A DNA stretch of 64,000 nt from Ochotona curzoniae (taxonomy: Eukaryota > Chordata > Mammalia > Lagomorpha > Ochotonidae): contig NW_024466307.1 in assembly GCF_017591425.1 (NCBI RefSeq), positions 5,285,001 through 5,349,000 on the forward strand. The letters run 5' to 3'. A model generated the notes under the pieces. It saw only the letters and a program-made list of their open reading frames with translations. It did no database searches and was not told the origin of the DNA. Positions 24,973 through 38,054 of this stretch are shown here, piece by piece. A program made the translations under genes and the position numbers. The stretch's first letter is position 1; each line of letters begins with the position of its first letter.

Positions 24973-25240
24973 TCATTTTTTTATTCTAAAGGCAGGGTTG
25001 CATAGAAGGAGAAATAAAGATCTTTCCACCTGTGGTTGATTCCCAAATAACCTTGGCCAGGAGCTGGGAGCTTCTTCTGGGTCTCCACATGTGTGCAAGG
25101 ACCAAACTACATGTGCCATCAGCTGCTACTTTCCCGGGCCAGAAGCAGGGTGCTGGGTTGGAAGTGGCTGTAAGGGAAAGCTGGTGCTACAGGTGGAGCT
25201 GGTGCTACAGCTTAGTCTACTGTACCATATTGCTGCCCCA
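24973..25240 (-). mobile_element. Old CSINE, tail-to-tail with its left neighbour
   Basis: TCTAAAGGCAGGGTTGCATAG near the tail; ACCATATTGCTGCCCC head. Confidence 0.72.
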
Positions 25241-26179
25241 ATAGAGAAATCTTAAAAAATTTAATCCATACATATAGGGTGGAATTGCTACTATATGTAA
25301 TTCTTGGGGCACTATATTGTTTGTTGATGCCAAATAGAAAATTGTGACATTTTGTTAATTCATAATCATGAGAATTCTCTATCAATGCAATTAAAGAGCT
25401 GTGTGATTTGTTTTTATATGTTTGCCTTTTAGTCTTTGCCTACATTTGATTACTTTCTCATGAATTTGGAGGAAAGAAGCAGAAACCTCATACTGATTTG
25501 AAATTCCATCCTCCAGAAAATAGAATAACTGAATTTCTCTTTTGTGATTATTGGAAACAGGATCTTTGTATCATGAAGCCACTTTGGAAAATAGTAACAT
25601 AAGTGAATAGGAAATACTAATCTATCTTTCTGCTATCTTGTATCACTTTATTTAGGAATAATGCTGATTGTTGCATAAGCACTGTACTGTTAGTTCTTTC
25701 GGGTTGCTGTGTCGTGGTCTGTCTGTAGATTTTGTTCCTGTGAGGAATGCCCTTCCTATCCTGGTTGCTTGAAGTACACTCATTCGTTCTGAACACAGCT
25801 GAAACCCTGCTGCAGAGTGGTGTGTTAAAAGACAAATAGAAATGTCTTCTCGGTGACTGTCATGTCGTCTGACAAGCTTGTAAGGAAGTGTTTTCTTAAG
25901 CAGTTAAGCCAGAATGTCTCAATTAAATAAACGTGTGATGGATTACAGAAACTTGTGGTTAGTAAGACTTGACAGTAACCTGCTGGGTGGCACTGATACT
26001 TAAATGATACGAATTGTGGCAGAAGATATAAGATAGTCATGTATTCTCAGAAAATGGAGTCTTGGTAAGGGTGTTTGTTAAAATGATTGAGTTCAATTAA
26101 TATTTTTTAGTCCAAGAATAAAGCCTGCTTGTGTCTGGCACAGTTGTATAAATATATTTGTAAAATACGAGAGATTTTT

Positions 26180-26490
26180 AGGCCTGGCACAGTGGCCTAG
26201 CAGCTAAAGTCCTCGTCTTGAATGCACTGGGATCCCATATGGGCGCTGGTTCTAATCCCGGCAGCTCTGCTTCCCATCCAGCTCCCTGCCTGTGGCCTGG
26301 GAAGGCAGTAGAGGACGGCTCCAAAGCCTTGGGACCCTGCACCCACGTGGGAGACCTGGAAGAGGCTCCTGGCTTCAGATTGAAGCAGCTCTGGACATTG
26401 GGGTCACTTGGGGAGTGAATCAGCGGACAGATCTTCCCCTCTCTCTCCTCTGTATATCTGACTTTGCAATAAAAATAAATGTTTAAAAAA
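26180..26490 (+). mobile_element. CSINE, GCCTAGCAGCTAAAG subfamily
   Basis: Full length, with a diverged flanking repeat (AAATACGAGAG / AAATATGAGAG). Confidence 0.9.
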
Positions 26491-26708
26491 ATATGAGAGT
26501 TTTCTCTATACCTTTGTCCAGATTGTGTGCATAAGCAGATTCCCTCACAAGTTTTATGCTGAAAAATTTGAAATTCGCAGAATTGGTGTAATATCATGCC
26601 AGGTAGCAATGTGTTGTACTTTTAAATTTGCCTTTTTAAACTTTATCCCTTTCTCTTTATACACATGTATATTCTTTTTGTCAAAATCTTTGAACGTTAA
26701 ATGTAGAC

Positions 26709-27018
26709 CTTTTTTTTTTTTTTAAAGATTTATTATATAGAGAGGAGAGACGGGAAGATCTTCGTTCACTGATTTACTCCCCAAGCAGCTGTAATTGCTG
26801 AAACTGTTCCAATCTGAAGCCAGGAGGCAAGAGGTTCTTTTGGGTCTCCCACGTGGGTGCAGGGTCCCAAGGCTTTGGGCCGTCCTCGACTACTATCCCA
26901 GGCCACAGGCAGGGAGCTGGATGGGAAGCGGGGCTGCCGAGATTAGAACTGGCGCCCATATGGGATCCCCGGTGCTATAGGTGAGGACTTCAGCCTCTAG
27001 GCCACCGTGTCAGCGCCC
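26709..27018 (-). mobile_element. CSINE, full length
   Basis: T15-AAAGATTTATT start and CACCGTGTCAGCGCCC end. Confidence 0.9.
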
Positions 27019-27162
27019 AGATGCAGCCATTTTGACGCTTTTGTCTTTAATACTATGTCTTGTTTCATAGGCGTAAACACAGTGCTCTACCAGACCAAAT
27101 GTAATGAACTTAATACTATTCTCCTAAATTTTCTCAATAAGGTTGTGTATATCTTTAAACTT

Positions 27163-27440
27163 TTTAAGATTTATTTTTATTATTTGAAAGGTGGAGAGAC
27201 AGAAGTAATTGGAGTGAGATCTTCCATCTGCTAGTCACTCCTCAAATTTTTGCAGCAGCCAGGGCTGGGCTAGGCTAAAGCCAGGAGCTCAGAACTCTTG
27301 TCTCCTGCAGTTGTACCTGAACTCTCATCCGCCTTCCTGGTGCCCAGGAGCGGGAAGCAGGCACTGTGATGTAAGGGGGGGTCCTAAGTGAGGACTAGCA
27401 GCAAAAGCGGGCACAAGATCTCAGTTGTCCTGTTGATGGC
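27163..27440 (-). mobile_element. Old CSINE
   Basis: TTTTTAAGATTTATTTTTATT start; the body keeps GATCTTCCATCTGCTAG, and the head is poorly kept. Confidence 0.6.
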
Positions 27441-28019
27441 GCACATAGAGTTAAATTTGTGTAAGCACAGTCCCACTAGATCCTGCTTGTTTAAAGCTAC
27501 CTTTCTCTTGTTAATAGTAAGTTCCCAGTTTTAGCAAACAGTGATGATTTTTTTTGTCTGATTCATTTGTCGCCTCCTTGTAAGGATGTACGTGTGATTT
27601 GGTTTTCCTATTTGTCATTCCCATGCAGTTTATTAGTGGGCATTCTGCATTACATAGCCTTGTGATTACAGTTTGCCGTCTCTGAGTTGGCTCATGGTTG
27701 AGGGTCGAGGGGGTGGTGATGTGTGCAACTGGGTTGCACTCCATGCAGCAGTTATTCTGGCTGTTGCTTACCTAATGAAGTCTATAGCTAGAAAGGTAAT
27801 TGCCTTATTCTGGATAAAATGTTCCTCCTAGCAACTTATTTGTCCTCTTTTCTGTGTTGAGATTTCCAAAGCAGAGAGGGCAGTTGTATTATTAGAAAAT
27901 TAGAAATTTGGAAAACTTAACAAGGCATTGTATTTAATGGTTAAAATGGTGATACACAGCTTCAGTACAACAGTGCACACTTCTAGATAGACTTGAAAAG
28001 TTTATTTTCTCCAATTGTT

Positions 28020-28050
28020 TTTATTATTTATTTATTTATTTATTTACTTT
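28020..28050. repeat. (TTTA)n microsatellite
   Basis: Tetranucleotide run that served as the insertion target of the SINE at 28,054; TATTTATTTAC recurs after that SINE. Confidence 0.8.
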
Positions 28051-28053
28051 TTT

Positions 28054-28388
28054 TTTTAAAGATTTATTTTTTTTTATTTATTTATTTTTTTTATTGGAAA
28101 GGCGGATATACAGAGAGGAGAGACAGAGAGGAAGATCTTCCGTCCGATGATTCACTCCCCAAGTGAGCGCAACGGGTCGATACTATGCCGATCCGAAGCC
28201 AGGAGCCTCTTCTGGGTCTCCCACGCGGGTGCAGGGTCCCAAAGCCTTGGGCCGTCCTCGACTGCTTTCCCAGGCCACAGGCAGGGAGCTGGAAGGGAAG
28301 CGGGGCTGCCGGGATTAGAACTGGCGCCCATATGGGATCCCGGGCGTGCAAGGCGAGGACTTAACCACTTGCGCCACCGCGCCGGGCC
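28054..28388 (-). mobile_element. Young CSINE with TSD
   Basis: Ends GCGCCACCGCGCCGGGCCC. TATTTATTTACTTTTTT flanks both sides. Confidence 0.93.
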
Positions 28389-28616
28389 CTATTTATTTAC
28401 TTTTTTAGTGACTAAATTTTTTAGGACAGTGTTAGGTTCACAGAAAAGCTCTTAAGCTTAAGAGTTCCTCTTAAGGAAGAATTCCCTGTATGGCTCTCCA
28501 TTCAGCCTGTCAAAAAATTGACATTCAGTGTAGTGATGCCTTTGTTGAAATTGATGAATCTGCTTTAGTATATCATTGTCTTTCTAAGTTTGTAGTTTAC
28601 CTTGGAGTTTATGTAT

Positions 28617-28862
28617 TTTCTTTGAAAGATTTATTTGGAAGTCGGAGCTACAGTGAAAGATCTTTCATCTTTCGGTTCATCCCCATGTGGTTACAAGGCC
28701 AGGATGATACTGGGAACTTCGCACATTGTCCGCTGCTTTCTCAGGCCATTGGCAACAGTAGCGGGGAGCTGGATGGGAAGTGGAGTAGCTGGGAAGTAAC
28801 CGGCCCCTGTTTGGGATGTTTGCATCACAGGCATTGGCTTTAGCTGTTGTACAATGATGTGG
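28617..28862 (-). mobile_element. Old CSINE inside the L1
   Basis: TTTGAAAGATTTATTTGGAAG start; TGTACAATGATGTGG end. Confidence 0.65.
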
Positions 28863-29286
28863 TCCTCGAGGTTTATTCTTGCTGTTAATTTTCTGGATTT
28901 AGGCAAATGTACAGTGACACATTTTCCCCATTGTAATGTCATACAGAATAGTTCCATTGCCTAAAACTCCTCCACTCTGCCTTTTCATCCTTTCTTCCCC
29001 TGTGACCCCTGGCAACCACTCATCTTTTTACTCTGCATAGATTTGCCCTTTACAGAATGTCAAAGGTGTATGTGGCCTTTTTGAATCACATTCTTTTGCT
29101 GAACAGTATACATTTAAGATTCTTCCATGTCTTTTAATGGCTTGCTAGCTCATTTCTTTTTAACTCTGAATTATACTTCATTGTGTAAGTGCATCATAAT
29201 TTCTTTTGTTGCTAAAGAATATTTTGGCTGCTTTCACATTTTGAAAGAAAAGTAAAAATGTTCAGGGTTTGTATGGAGGTTGGTTC

Positions 29287-29560
29287 TTTTTTTTTGGAGA
29301 GGCAGTTAGAGACAGGCAGATTAGACCCTCTGGCTCACTCTTCCACTGTCCTCAACAGCCAGGGCTGGGCCAGGCTGACACCAGCAACCAGAGGTTTCAA
29401 CCAGGTCTACTGCTTGGATTCATAAATACGGGTACATGGACCATCGTTTGCTACTTTCTCAGGCACTTTAGCAGGGAGTTGGAATGAAAGATGAACAGCC
29501 AAAATTCAAACTGGTGCCCATAGGTAGAGCTGGCACTGCAGGTACTGAGAGCGCAGGCTC
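29287..29560 (-). mobile_element. Old CSINE inside the L1
   Basis: T9-GGAGAGGCAGTTAGAGA start; the body keeps GGCCAGGCTGACACC. Confidence 0.65.
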
Positions 29561-30861
29561 TTCTGGTTTGAATTCAGATGGGTACATACAAAGGAGCTTG
29601 GTTGCTGGATAGTAGAATATATTGCATTTTGAAAGAGGCCACCAAAGCTTACAAGGTGGGTGAGCCATTTGGCTTCTCAACATCATCTCCAGCGTTTTAT
29701 GTGTTCAGTTTTTTAAATTTTTATCCATTCTGGTAGTTGTATCTTGGTGTTCAGTTTGTTTTATTTTGCATTTTCTAGCACCTATAATAGTGAATGTTCT
29801 GTGCTTATTTACCATCTGTGTATCTACTTTGCTAAGGTTTCTGTTCAAGTCTTTTCATCTTTTTAATCAGGTTGTTTGCTTTCTTCTTGCCAAGAAGAGT
29901 TCTTCCTGTAGTTTGTGTAACTGTGAGTTATGTGGTCTTTTTTGCATGTTTTCTCCCAGTCATGCTTGTCTTTTCATTCTGATAGACTTTTGCACAGTAG
30001 AAGTTTTTGACAGTCTGTTTTATCTGTGTGTGTGCTTCATGTAAGAAGTGACTGCCATACCATGGTCATTTATTTATCCTTTTATCTTCTAGAAATTATA
30101 TAGTTTTCAATTTTGCTACTAGACTCATTTTACAGTAAAATTTGTGAAAGTTACAAGGTGTTTCTAGGTTTATTTTTTGCATGCAAGTATCCATTTGTTT
30201 AGCATCATTGATTCTAAAATATTATTCCACTGAATTGCATTTGTTCCTTTGTCAAAGATCAGTTGACTATATTTATTTTGATCTGTTTCTATATTATCTG
30301 TCTCATTGATTGTCAATTGCTTTGCCAGTCCCACATTGTTTTGGTTACTGTGGTAGTGTAGTAAGTCTTGAGGTTTAGTATTGTCAGTTCTCTGATCTTG
30401 TTCTTCAAGATTGTGTTGTCTCAGACAGGCCTTTCCCAGTCCATATAAATTTTAGAGTAAGTTTGTTAATATCCTCAAACATAGTTTGCTGTGGTGTGCA
30501 CTGTGGTATTGTGTTGAGACTGTACATCAAGTTGGGAGTAGTTGACATGTTGACAGATCTGAGTATATGGTGATCATGAAATAATCTCAGTTCTTTTTCT
30601 TTCATCATTTTGTTTTCATCATGTAGATCTTATGTATGTGTCTATATACACATATCTGTATATGCACATTGTTTTGTACTTAAACATTTCATACTTTGGG
30701 GTGTTATAGTTGATACTGTGTTTTTTAATTTCAAGTTGTAGTTTTTTTTTCTGGTGTATATAGAAAAACCATTGAGTTTTTTGTTTTGGAACTTTGCTGT
30801 TACCTATTATCATTCGTTAGTTCCATGAAGTGGGTTGTTTTTGTTTGCTTTTTAGGTTTTT

Positions 30862-31188
30862 TTTTTTTTTAAGATTTATTACTATTTTTTTTATTGGAAA
30901 GGCGGACGTACAGAGAGAGGAGAGACAGAGAAGAAGATCTTCCGTCTGATGATTCACTCCCCAAGTGAGCGCGACGGCCAATGCTATGTCTTTCCGAAGC
31001 CAGGAGCCTCTTCCGGGTCTCCCACGCGGGTGCAGGGTCCCAAAGCTTTGGGCCGTCCTGACTGCTTTCTCAGGCCACAGGCAGGGAGCTGGAAGGGAAG
31101 TGGGGCTGCCGGGATAGAACCGGCACCCATATGGGATCCCGGGCGTGCAAGGCGAGGACCTTAACCATTGCGCCACCGCGCCGGGCCC
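30862..31188 (-). mobile_element. Young CSINE inside the L1, 16-bp TSD
   Basis: TGCTTTTTAGGTTTTT at 30,846-30,861 recurs at 31,189-31,204. The SINE is intact from tail to GCGCCACCGCGCCGGGCCC. Confidence 0.94.
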
Positions 31189-33068
31189 TGCTTTTTAGGT
31201 TTTTAACATAGACACTTGTTTTATTTGAGCATGAAGACACTTTTACTCTCCCTTCCTGGTCAGTGTTTCTTAGAAATTAGAGTGTAATGTTGAAAACAGG
31301 AGTGAGAGTAGGTATTCTTGCCTTGTTCCCCTCTTATTTGGTAGCAAGATATTCATAGATTTTTTTTTTTTAATCAATCTAAAGAAATCCCTCTCCATTT
31401 GTAGTTTACTATGTTAGTCATCAGTGAACAAAAGCATTTGATGGTTCTGTGTCTGTCGATACAGCGTGTGGCTTAATCTGTAGCCTCTTCTTCCGGCTGG
31501 TAGATGTTAATTGGCTTTTTAAGTGTTGAGCCAGCCTGGATAAGTCCCACTTGATTGTTGTATGTAATTCTCTTTATGCTTTATTAAATTTAACTTGCTA
31601 GTATTGGTTTGCATTTTGTTGCAGTGTTTTTGACTGGTTTTGGTGTTGAGAAGTTCTGGCGTAATGGAACCAAAGGTGTCCTCTGTTTGTGCCTTCTGAA
31701 AGAAGCCTGAGAGCATTGATGATGTTTCTTGCTTAAATGTTCACTTATCTAGTGAACCTCTTGGGAGCTGGTGTTTTCTGATGGGGAGTAATTAGTTGCT
31801 GACTGAATTTAAAACATAACTGTTCAGATGGACTGTTTCTTGACAGAGTAAGCCTTTCATGGAGTTGGCCCCTTTCATCTAGGTCATGAAATTTGTGACT
31901 ATAAAGTAATTGATAATATTTATCTTGTTAGTGGCATGGGATTATTAAACAGTACACCCTCTGTTACTGATCTTCACAAGTGAGTGGCTTTTGGTTTGGT
32001 TAAAAGTCTCTGTTGATATCCTGTATTCAATTTTGTTCATTTCTGATATAGTTTGTATTTGTTGTGTTTACTTTGAATTTCATTTGCTCTTATTTTTTTT
32101 TTTTTTTTTTAGTCCTAAGATTAAGTTTAGGTTACTGGTCTTGGAACTTCTTTTTTCTAATGTGTGATTCAACTATAAACTCTTAAGTCCTTTTTGCTGT
32201 ATCCTGCAAATGTTCATTTGTATTTTCATTTTAATTTAGCTCAGGAATTTTTAAATTACTTTAGAGATTTCCTCTTTATCCTCTGGGGTATTTAGAGGTG
32301 TTTTGTATAGTTTTCATTTATTTTGGGATTTTTCAGCTGTCTTTTTTCCCTGATCACTGGTGTAAATCCATTGTGTCCTGATAGTAGATGTCAAGATGTG
32401 TATTAGAGTCCAGAGTTTGGTTTGTGTTGGTGAGTATTCTGTGTGATCATAGAGTGTGCGGCCTGCTGTTGGAAGTGGTAGTATATAGGTGTTAGTGACA
32501 TGCAGTTGATGGATAGTGCTGTTGAACTCAGCTGGAACCTTAGTAACTTTCTGCCTGCTGGTCTAGTCTGTTTCTGGTAGAGGCATGTTCAAGTCTCAAC
32601 TGCAGTTGTACAGTAATTCATGTTTTCATGTTAGTCTGTAAGTCATGTACTCTGTTGTTGCAATCATACACATTTTGTGCTTTCCTGAAATACTGACTTC
32701 TTTATTGTTATGTGGAACCTCTTCTTTATTCCTGACAGGTTTCCTTGCTCTAATGTCTTGTCTGCAATTCAGACATTTGCCCTGGAGCTTGGTTAGTGTC
32801 AACATAATTTTTCCCCATCCCTTTACTTGCACTCTATTTGTTTTTGTATTTAAAATAGGTTTCTTGTTCGCATACTGTGGCTTTGCTTTTTGACACACTA
32901 TGTGGACTATTGATCTTTAAGTAATTAATGGTAGATGACTCATCTTTGTAACTTTTTTTTTATTTGTTACTATTTTTTTGTGTGAAAAATTTGTCTTCCA
33001 CAATTTTTCTGTTTAATTTTAGTTGAGTATTTATGGCTCCATTTTTTCCTTTTTAGCATAGCAATACT

Positions 33069-33700
33069 TTTTAAAAAGATTTATTTTTATTGGAAAACCA
33101 GATGTAGAGAGGAGAGACAAACATCTTCCATCTGCTGATTCACTCCCCAAGGGGCCACAAGGGCTGGAGCTGAGCCAATCTGAAAGCAGGTGCTGCTGCT
33201 TTTTTTTTTTTTTTAAAGATTTATTTATTTTATATGGAAAGGCAGATATAGAGAATAGAGAGAGGAGGAGAGACAGAGAGGAAGATCTTCCGTCCAATGA
33301 TTCACTCCCCAAGAGGCCGCAACGGCCAGTGCTGCCCCGAGCCAAAGCCAGGAGCCAGGAACTTCTTTCCGGGTCTCCCACGCGGGTGCACGGTCCCAAG
33401 GCCTTGGGCTGTCCTCAACTGCTTTCCCAGAGCACAAGCAGAGAGCTGGATGGGAGGTAGAGCTGGACCCTGCACAATAGCATAATGGTTAAGGTCCTTG
33501 CCTTTAATGTGCTGGGATCCCATACAGGAGCAGGTGCTTCTTCTAGTCTCTTAAGCAAGTGCAGGGTCCCAAGGCTTTGAGCCGCCCTCTGCTTTCCCAG
33601 GCCATAAGCAGGGATGGGAAGTGGAGCAGCTGGGTCATGAACTGATTCTGGTATTGGATTCTGATGCTTCCCGCTAGAGGATTTGCCAATTGATCCATAG
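33069..33700 (-). mobile_element. Old CSINE split by a younger insertion
   Basis: Left part 33,069-33,194 (tail and 3' body), right part 33,529-33,700. The body resumes exactly at GCAGGTGCTTCTTCTAG, so the interruption is a clean insertion. Confidence 0.8.
33195..33528 (-). mobile_element. CSINE with inverted 5' end, nested in an older CSINE
   Basis: Flanked by AGCAGGTGCT at 33,185-33,194 and 33,529-33,538. Minus-strand tail and body run to about 33,465. Then the first 60 or so bases of the SINE appear in + orientation (33,465-33,528), with about 25 bases lost at the junction. This is the structure produced by twin priming. Confidence 0.8.
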
Positions 33701-34311
33701 ATTCAGACTCAGCACATCAATACCAAAACCAAACAAATAAATAGTGTTTGTTTTGAAATTTGTAATGAATGCTTACAATTTATCAATGTTTCTTTTCAAA
33801 TAACTTGTGATGCCTGACATGTAGCATAGGTACTTCATAGTCACAGCATTGTTCCTGGTTTGTATCATTGGTCACCTTTCTGTCTAGATGCATGTAAGGT
33901 GTAAGCACAGATTGCATATATTGTTGCTGTTCTGAACAAGCTGTTACCTATTATATCGATTTAAAAAAAAAAAGAAATGGCTTTGTCTTCAGTTATTCAT
34001 TCTTCAGTGTTCTTTCTAACTTATATCATTTTGCTTCTCTGATGGATTACTTCTGAGATTTTGCAAAACGTTATCTACTGACAGCTAGTGTCTGCTTTTA
34101 TTTTATTCCTAGAGTGTATTTCTCCTACACATTTGAATGGTAGTTTCACAGGGAACACCATTTTAGTTTGGTGAGGTTTCCACCTCAGCATTTTTATGCT
34201 GCTTAAATGGTTTCTGAGAAGCTATGTGGAATTTTTCATCTGTGGTCTTCCATAAATAGTTAACATGTGTTTTGTATCAGGTTTTATTGAGGATTTTCTT
34301 GTTCTATTTTT

Positions 34312-34590
34312 AATTTTAAGAAATTTATTGTTTATACCTTTGAAAACCCAAAGAGAGTGAGAGAGGGAGAAACACAGAAATCTTCGATCCGTTGTTTCAT
34401 TTTCCAAATGCTGTAGCAGCTGTGGGGGTTGGCCCAGGTCAGAGCTGGGAGTCTGGAGTGTGCGTCTTCCTCATGGATGACAGGCACCGTAGGCCTTAGC
34501 CATCATCTGCCTCCACATGGACATGAGCGGCACTGGGGTTGAAGTGCAGTGTGACCCCGGGCACTTCATGGGGTGTGGGGATCCCAAGCA
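34312..34590 (-). mobile_element. Old CSINE
   Basis: TTTTAAGAAATTTATTGTTTATACC start; ACACAGAAATCTTCGATCC block. Confidence 0.6.
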
Positions 34591-35072
34591 GCATCCTACT
34601 TGCTTTGCCCAACATGAGCCCCATGACTTTCTCGTCTTTGGTTTCTGACATTGGACTAGGATATGTCTTAATTGGTTTTGGCACCTGTCTTGTTGGTTTT
34701 AACATCTTGGACCTATGACTTCGTGTCTGACATTAATTTGATAGAATTCTTAATCATTACTATATTAAGTACTTTTCTGTTTTTATTTTGTAAATTATAC
34801 TTTTGTAGTTTCACATTTCCTGAATGTTCTGTTCATTTCTTTTTTCAGTCTCTTTTTAAATTAATTTTAAGCTTTGGAGATAGTTTCTGTCATGGTTATC
34901 TATGTCATGTGGTTATCTATGTCATGGTTATCTATGTTGAGTCCATTCTGGTAATGAACTGATCAAGGTACTCCTAATTTCCATTACAGTGCTTATTTTT
35001 AGCACTTTATTTTCCTTGGAAGTGTCATATCTCTGCCTGCATTATCCATATATTTTCATTAAAATGTTTAGT

Positions 35073-35395
35073 TGGGCCAGCACCTGTGGTGTAGTGGGTC
35101 AAGCTGTGCCCTCAGGGTCATCATCTTGTATGGATGCTGGTTTGAACCCCAGCTGCTTTACTTAAGATCCAGCTCCCTGCTGTTGTGCCTGGGAAAGTGA
35201 CAGAGGATGGCCCGATTGCTTGCACACCGCTGGGAGACCTGCAAGAAGCTCCTGGCTTCAGACTGGCCCAGCTTTGGCTTGGAGATTCATATTTTCTCTT
35301 TCTCTCTCTTCCCCCTCTTCTCCCTCTGTTCCTATTTCCTTTTCTGTGTAACTAACTCTGCCTTTCAAATAAATGTTAAGCAAATCTATACTTCT
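35073..35395 (+). mobile_element. Old CSINE, rabbit-like type
   Basis: GGGCCAGCACCTGTGGTGTAGTGGG head; AACTCTGCCTTTCAAATAAAT tail. Confidence 0.85.
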
Positions 35396-37261
35396 AAAAA
35401 ATGTTCAGAATATTAATCGTGTTTTTAAAAAGCTCCCTGGGGTAATTCCCAGATATCTGCTATGTGTTTGTGATATTTGCGCTCAGTCTTCTAACGAAAT
35501 TTTTCTGCTGAAAGCTAGACACAGTGTCCTGGGTAAAAACACATGCTGTGAGCAAGGAAAGTCAGGGAAGTGTCCTGGTAGGTGTCTGGCTGGTCTGTCC
35601 TTATGAGCCTGTGCCTCAGGGACACTGAACTTAAGCAGTGCTGCTTGGTGCCCTCACCATGCCTTTCCTCCTTGTGCGGCTTTCCGGGGTTGGAGTCGCC
35701 CTTTCCTCTCCCTCCAGCCGGGTGACAGCTTTGCCTGCTGAAGGCAGACCTAGTTAAGAGGATTAGAATGTTTCTTTTGCCCTCCCTCCCCACAACAAAT
35801 TCTCGGGTATTTGTTGTGGGGGAGTGTTGGAGTTGGTAGTCGGATCAGGAGCCAGCTGTGAATGGGTTCTACTCAATGTTTTAGCTCCTAGCACTGTCCC
35901 TCATGAGTCTCCAGCATTTTCTCGGTCCGAGCTCTCCTGCGTCACTGGTTCCCAGGAGCTTTGTGTTGTGGGTTTCTGCCCTGATGAGTTAGGATTTTTC
36001 CGTATCTGTTAGTCCTTTTGTTGTAGGGAGTACTGGTTTGATCTGTGGTTTTTCTGAAAGCTCTAAGAAGAGTTAACTTTTAAGTTTGTTCAGCTTTTAT
36101 TTGTTAGGATAGATCTGTGACTTCCAATTGCCTTATGTACCAGAAGGGCATTGGAAATGGCTTAGAACAGATTTCATCTTTTAAATTTTAAAGGAGTTGA
36201 AAGATTGGTTTGTGGGAATTTGAGGCTGACCATTTAAAAGGGAATAGCAAGCACACAAAAGGGAGCAGTTTTTCCAAAATAACAAAAAGATGCCATCTGG
36301 TAGAAGATTTCTTAGACATCTTTTAAAATGTCATTGAGCTTAGGTTTCTTGTTGTAATTGTAGTGTTTTTTAAAAGTGATGCTTAATTTCCAGTAATTGT
36401 TTATTTGAATCAAAAATCTAAAGAATTAACACAGACAATTTATCAGAAGAAAGCAGTTTTGGACAATTGCAAGCCAGTTACTAGGGGTCACCTTTTTTAT
36501 AAACGTGAAGGAATTTCCTAAACAGTTAACAGTGTTCTTCAGTTGGAGGAGTTGGTGTTCTTTGGCCTTTTTGCTGGTTGAGGGATTGGAGAATGTCTTG
36601 TCTGCATTCTGTCTATGTTCTTAGAAATGTCGAGTGCAACATTAGTACAGGAGCTCTGAGTCTAATATCTTTACTTTTTTGTTTACTTTGGCTGCACTGA
36701 AGTGTTCAGTGCATCCTCTGCAGGATGTGTCTTAGAAAACATAATAATAGAAGCAGGTAGGTTTTTGTCTACCTGGTGCTTGCAGTGCAAGTACTCATAG
36801 TCCACAAGGCGAACCTATAGTTGAGGCTTTGGAAAACTTGATTTTGTGGTTTTAATGCTTTTAGTGAATCATTATGTTGGAAACGTAACTTAACATTTCT
36901 CCTGATTCAGTGTTTCCTTTTGTGAAATAACGTTAACATCTTTCTTTTTAAAATCCACTGTGATGCTGAAGTTTTATAATTGTCAAAAATGGTTTTGACT
37001 AAAGTACTTACGCAAATGTCTGTGATCAAAAGTTCACAGAAAATTCATGTTAAGGTAAAGCTGCATGAATCAGATGTTGTTGCCTGAGACAAGCCTGTCC
37101 TTTAGTTTTCTATAAACATTTCCAAGACCTTCATATATGAGGTTTGTAAATGGTGTTTAAGATTTGTGTATATTTAGAGTATACAGACGCTCATAGTGAA
37201 GTCTAGTTGTGTGTGGTGCTGGGAAGAGGTCAGGATTCATTTCTTCAAAATAAGGAATTTA

Positions 37262-37567
37262 GAGCTGGTGCAATGTCTCAACTGGCTGATCCTCCTTACG
37301 CACGTGCATTTCATGGTTGCAGGTGTATGTCCCTACTGCTCTGTTTCCACCCAGCTCCCTGCTTATGGCTGGGGAAACCAGGGGAAGATGGCCCCAAATT
37401 TTGGGATCCTGCACCTGCATTGGACAGGAGGCTCCTAGCTTCAGACTTCAGATTGGCTGAATGTTGGCTGTTGCAGCCATTTGGGGAGTGAACCAGCAGA
37501 TGGAAAATCTGTTTTCTCTCCTTTTCTTGGTAAAATCTGCCTTTCCAACAAAAATAAATAAATCTTT
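37262..37567 (+). mobile_element. Old CSINE
   Basis: GAGCTGGTGCAATGTCTCAACTGG head. The tail, CCAACAAAAATAAATAAATC, was the target of the next copy. Confidence 0.75.
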
Positions 37568-37581
37568 AAGAAAGTAAAAAT

Positions 37582-37895
37582 GGGGCCCGGCGGCGTGGAC
37601 TAGTGGCTGAAGTCCTTGCCTTGAACGCGCCCGGGATCCCATATGGGCACCGGTTCTAATCCCGGCAGCTCCACTTTCCATCCAGCTCTCTGCTTATGGC
37701 CTGGGAAAGCAGTTGAGGATGGCCCAAAGCTTTGGGACCCTGCACCCGCGTGGGAGACCTGGAAGAAGTTCCTGGTTCCCGGCAGCACCGGCTGTTGCGG
37801 CCACTTGGGGAGTGAATCATCGGACGGAAGATCTTCCTCTCTGTCTCTCCTTCTCTCTGTATATCTGACTTTGTAATTAAAAAAAAAAGGAAAAA
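37582..37895 (+). mobile_element. CSINE inserted in the tail of another
   Basis: Flanked by AAAGAAAGTAAAAA-type repeats, just before 37,582 and after 37,895. Same orientation as its neighbour. Confidence 0.9.
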
Positions 37896-38054
37896 AAAAG
37901 AAAGTAAAAACGAAGGTAGCCTGTTGACCAATTTTCATCTACTGGGAAATTATTTTTTTCACCCTCACCATTGCCATAAATCAGTGGTAATATATTTGTG
38001 AATCTGTTACATTAAATTATGTTCTAGTGATTTACTTATTTTTACAATTTTTGA

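Larger units (their letters stand above)
28390..33060 (-). mobile_element. Decayed L1 (old mammalian L1M class), antisense
   Basis: Read on the + strand, the order is L1 3' UTR (about 28,400-29,280, with the GGCAACCACT...TTTTTACT and TCCATGTCTTTT blocks of old L1 3' ends), then antisense ORF2 C-terminal region (29,560-30,860, with TTTGCCAGTCCCACATTG and ATATAAATTTTAGA blocks), then more 5' ORF2 (31,190-33,060, e.g. GTATTCTTGCCTTGTTCC). Many frame breaks show that ORF2 is dead. SINEs have landed in it at 28,617-28,862, 29,287-29,560 and 30,862-31,188. Subfamily and ends are approximate. Confidence 0.75.

Noticed and set aside
28147..28455. ORFs of 60-140 codons within SINE copies throughout the window
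   Set aside because: They recur with the same peptide pieces (e.g. SHAGAGSQSFGPSSTAFPGH) wherever a SINE lies, so they are read-through of pol III repeats, not genes.
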